64,000 bases of DNA from Halomonas sp. TD01. GTDB lineage: Bacteria > Pseudomonadota > Gammaproteobacteria > Pseudomonadales > Halomonadaceae. Position numbers and translations under genes: made by a program. The DNA lies in the NCBI RefSeq assembly GCF_923868895.1, contig NZ_OV350343.1, forward strand, positions 3,038,001 to 3,102,000, in the 5' to 3' direction. The notes under the pieces are model-generated. The model saw only the letters and a program-made list of their open reading frames with translations, was not told where the DNA came from and searched no databases. Of this stretch, positions 63,199-64,000 are shown piece after piece (position 1 is the stretch's first letter; every line of letters starts with the position of its first letter).

Positions 63199-63822
63199 TT
63201 ACTGTGTTTCTGCAGCGGATGCGCGTTGCTGGCATCCATGATGAATAAGCAGTTGATCGAGATAGTTGTGCGCAAGATGTCGCGCTTCAGAAGCGTCGAG
63301 CCCTTCAGGCGTTAGCGCACCACGCAGCCATAGCCCATCAATCATTGCGGCAAGTCCGCGGGCGGCATTGCGAGCATCTGGGCGAGGCATAACACGCTGG
63401 AACTGATGACATAAATTGGCGTACAAACGGCGGTCGTTCACATTCTGAAGCCGCTGAAGCACGGGCTTGTGCATGCTGCTAGCCCAAAAAGCGAGCCAAG
63501 TTTTAGCGGCAGGGCCGGTCACCTGGGTGCGATCAAAGTTACCTTCGATGATGGCACCGATATGGGCGCGGGGAGAGTCGTCTTCTAACGCCCGCCGGCG
63601 TGCTGCAACGGCGTCACTAAGATCGGTCAAAATTTGCCGCATAGTCGCTTCCAGCAGGCCGTCCTTACCGCCAAAATAGTGGCTGATAATGCCTGCTGAA
63701 ACGCCAGCATGACGGGCAATTCGCATGACGGTTGCTTCGGCTAAACCAACTTCATCTATGGCCGCCATGGTAGCCTTAATTAACTGCTGGCGGCGTATCG
63801 GTTCCATTCCCACCTTAGGCAC
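63199..63822 (-). CDS. betI: BetI, TetR-family repressor of the betaine operon
   Basis: 207 residues. N-terminal TetR helix-turn-helix ([51 protein letters not shown]) and a BetI-type ligand domain ([29 protein letters not shown]). BetI represses bet genes and is released by choline. It is the first gene of betIBA. A perfect palindrome lies 91 bp upstream. Confidence 0.95.
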   Translation of the reverse strand: MPKVGMEPIRRQQLIKATMAAIDEVGLAEATVMRIARHAGVSAGIISHYFGGKDGLLEATMRQILTDLSDAVAARRRALEDDSPRAHIGAIIEGNFDRTQVTGPAAKTWLAFWASSMHKPVLQRLQNVNDRRLYANLCHQFQRVMPRPDARNAARGLAAMIDGLWLRGALTPEGLDASEARHLAHNYLDQLLIHHGCQQRASAAETQ

Positions 63823-63913
63823 AGCTATCTCCTACTGACGTTGAATGCCCATTCGTTCCTGACCTTGAAAACCAGGAGTAGGCATGATTACCTGAACATG
63901 ATGGCATTTTTTT

Positions 63914-63927
63914 ATTGAACGTTCAAT
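63914..63927. promoter_or_regulatory. Probable BetI operator
   Basis: ATTGAACGTTCAAT is a perfect 14-bp palindrome within an AT-rich promoter region upstream of betI, the form expected for a BetI dimer site. A divergent betT would lie beyond the window edge, but that is not visible. Confidence 0.7.
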
Positions 63928-64000
63928 CAATAAAAGGGTGCGTTGTTTTCTCGTCTCTACGACTGTTACGTATAGGGCGTGTTCATATAAAACCGATAAT

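Overview
The window reads as a chromosome segment of a Halomonas-type gammaproteobacterium. The evidence is a betIBA choline-to-betaine operon, a glpSTPQUV-type glycerol ABC transporter beside glpR/glpK/glpD, FadE, and moderate GC throughout. It carries a laboratory-built insertion at 4318-8581: E. coli lacI, a tac promoter with an ideal lac operator, a RiboJ hammerhead ribozyme, a codon-optimised T7-like phage RNA polymerase and an rrnB terminator, bounded by restriction-site scars. From memory this matches engineered Halomonas bluephagenesis TD-series strains carrying an MmP1-type RNA polymerase. The strain and phage names are inference; the synthetic nature is read directly from the sequence.

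Region 1 (1-16.5 kb) is accessory DNA. It starts with the C-terminal part of a helicase-Vsr (Hhe-like) defence protein and a LysE exporter. It then holds a small integron-like cassette cluster with three attC sites (3370-3439, 9718-9790, 10373-10450) and no integron integrase, plus a frameshifted tyrosine recombinase. The synthetic insertion lies inside this cluster. From 10.5 to 15.9 kb there is a decayed tandem duplication: two O-methyltransferase copies, one intact and one broken NUDIX gene, and displaced 3' ends of two downstream genes. A discrete 1.8-kb block holding a subtilisin-like protease and a small I9-like (propeptide inhibitor-like) protein interrupts the second copy.

Region 2 (16.6-34.5 kb) is mostly core: DUF2784, LemA + M48 protease, a ZIP-like permease, topoisomerase III, a UbiB/AarF kinase-like protein, a SEC-C protein, an AmpG-like permease, a SlyD-like PPIase, and a 41-residue membrane protein behind possible FNR/Anr boxes. 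Two signalling groups follow: a molybdopterin-oxidoreductase-like periplasmic protein with a GGDEF cyclase, and cupredoxin / GGDEF-EAL / DUF3034.

Region 3 (34.7-36.9 kb) holds the most unusual native locus. A Tat-exported peptide made of SRPxY repeats lies 8 bp upstream of a fusion of an HPr-kinase-like domain and a PqqD-like (RiPP recognition) domain. This looks like a minimal peptide-modification system. It is followed by a lytic transglycosylase.

Region 4 (36.9-64 kb) is core metabolism: proS, a lipoprotein, benE with a divergent XRE-cupin regulator and paired operators, nfo, a glycerophosphodiesterase, quinone reductase, an SLC13 permease behind a perfect 20-bp palindrome, the glycerol cluster (glpR, glpK, glpD, glpVUQPTS), fadE with a PsrA-type box, and betIBA with a BetI-type palindrome.
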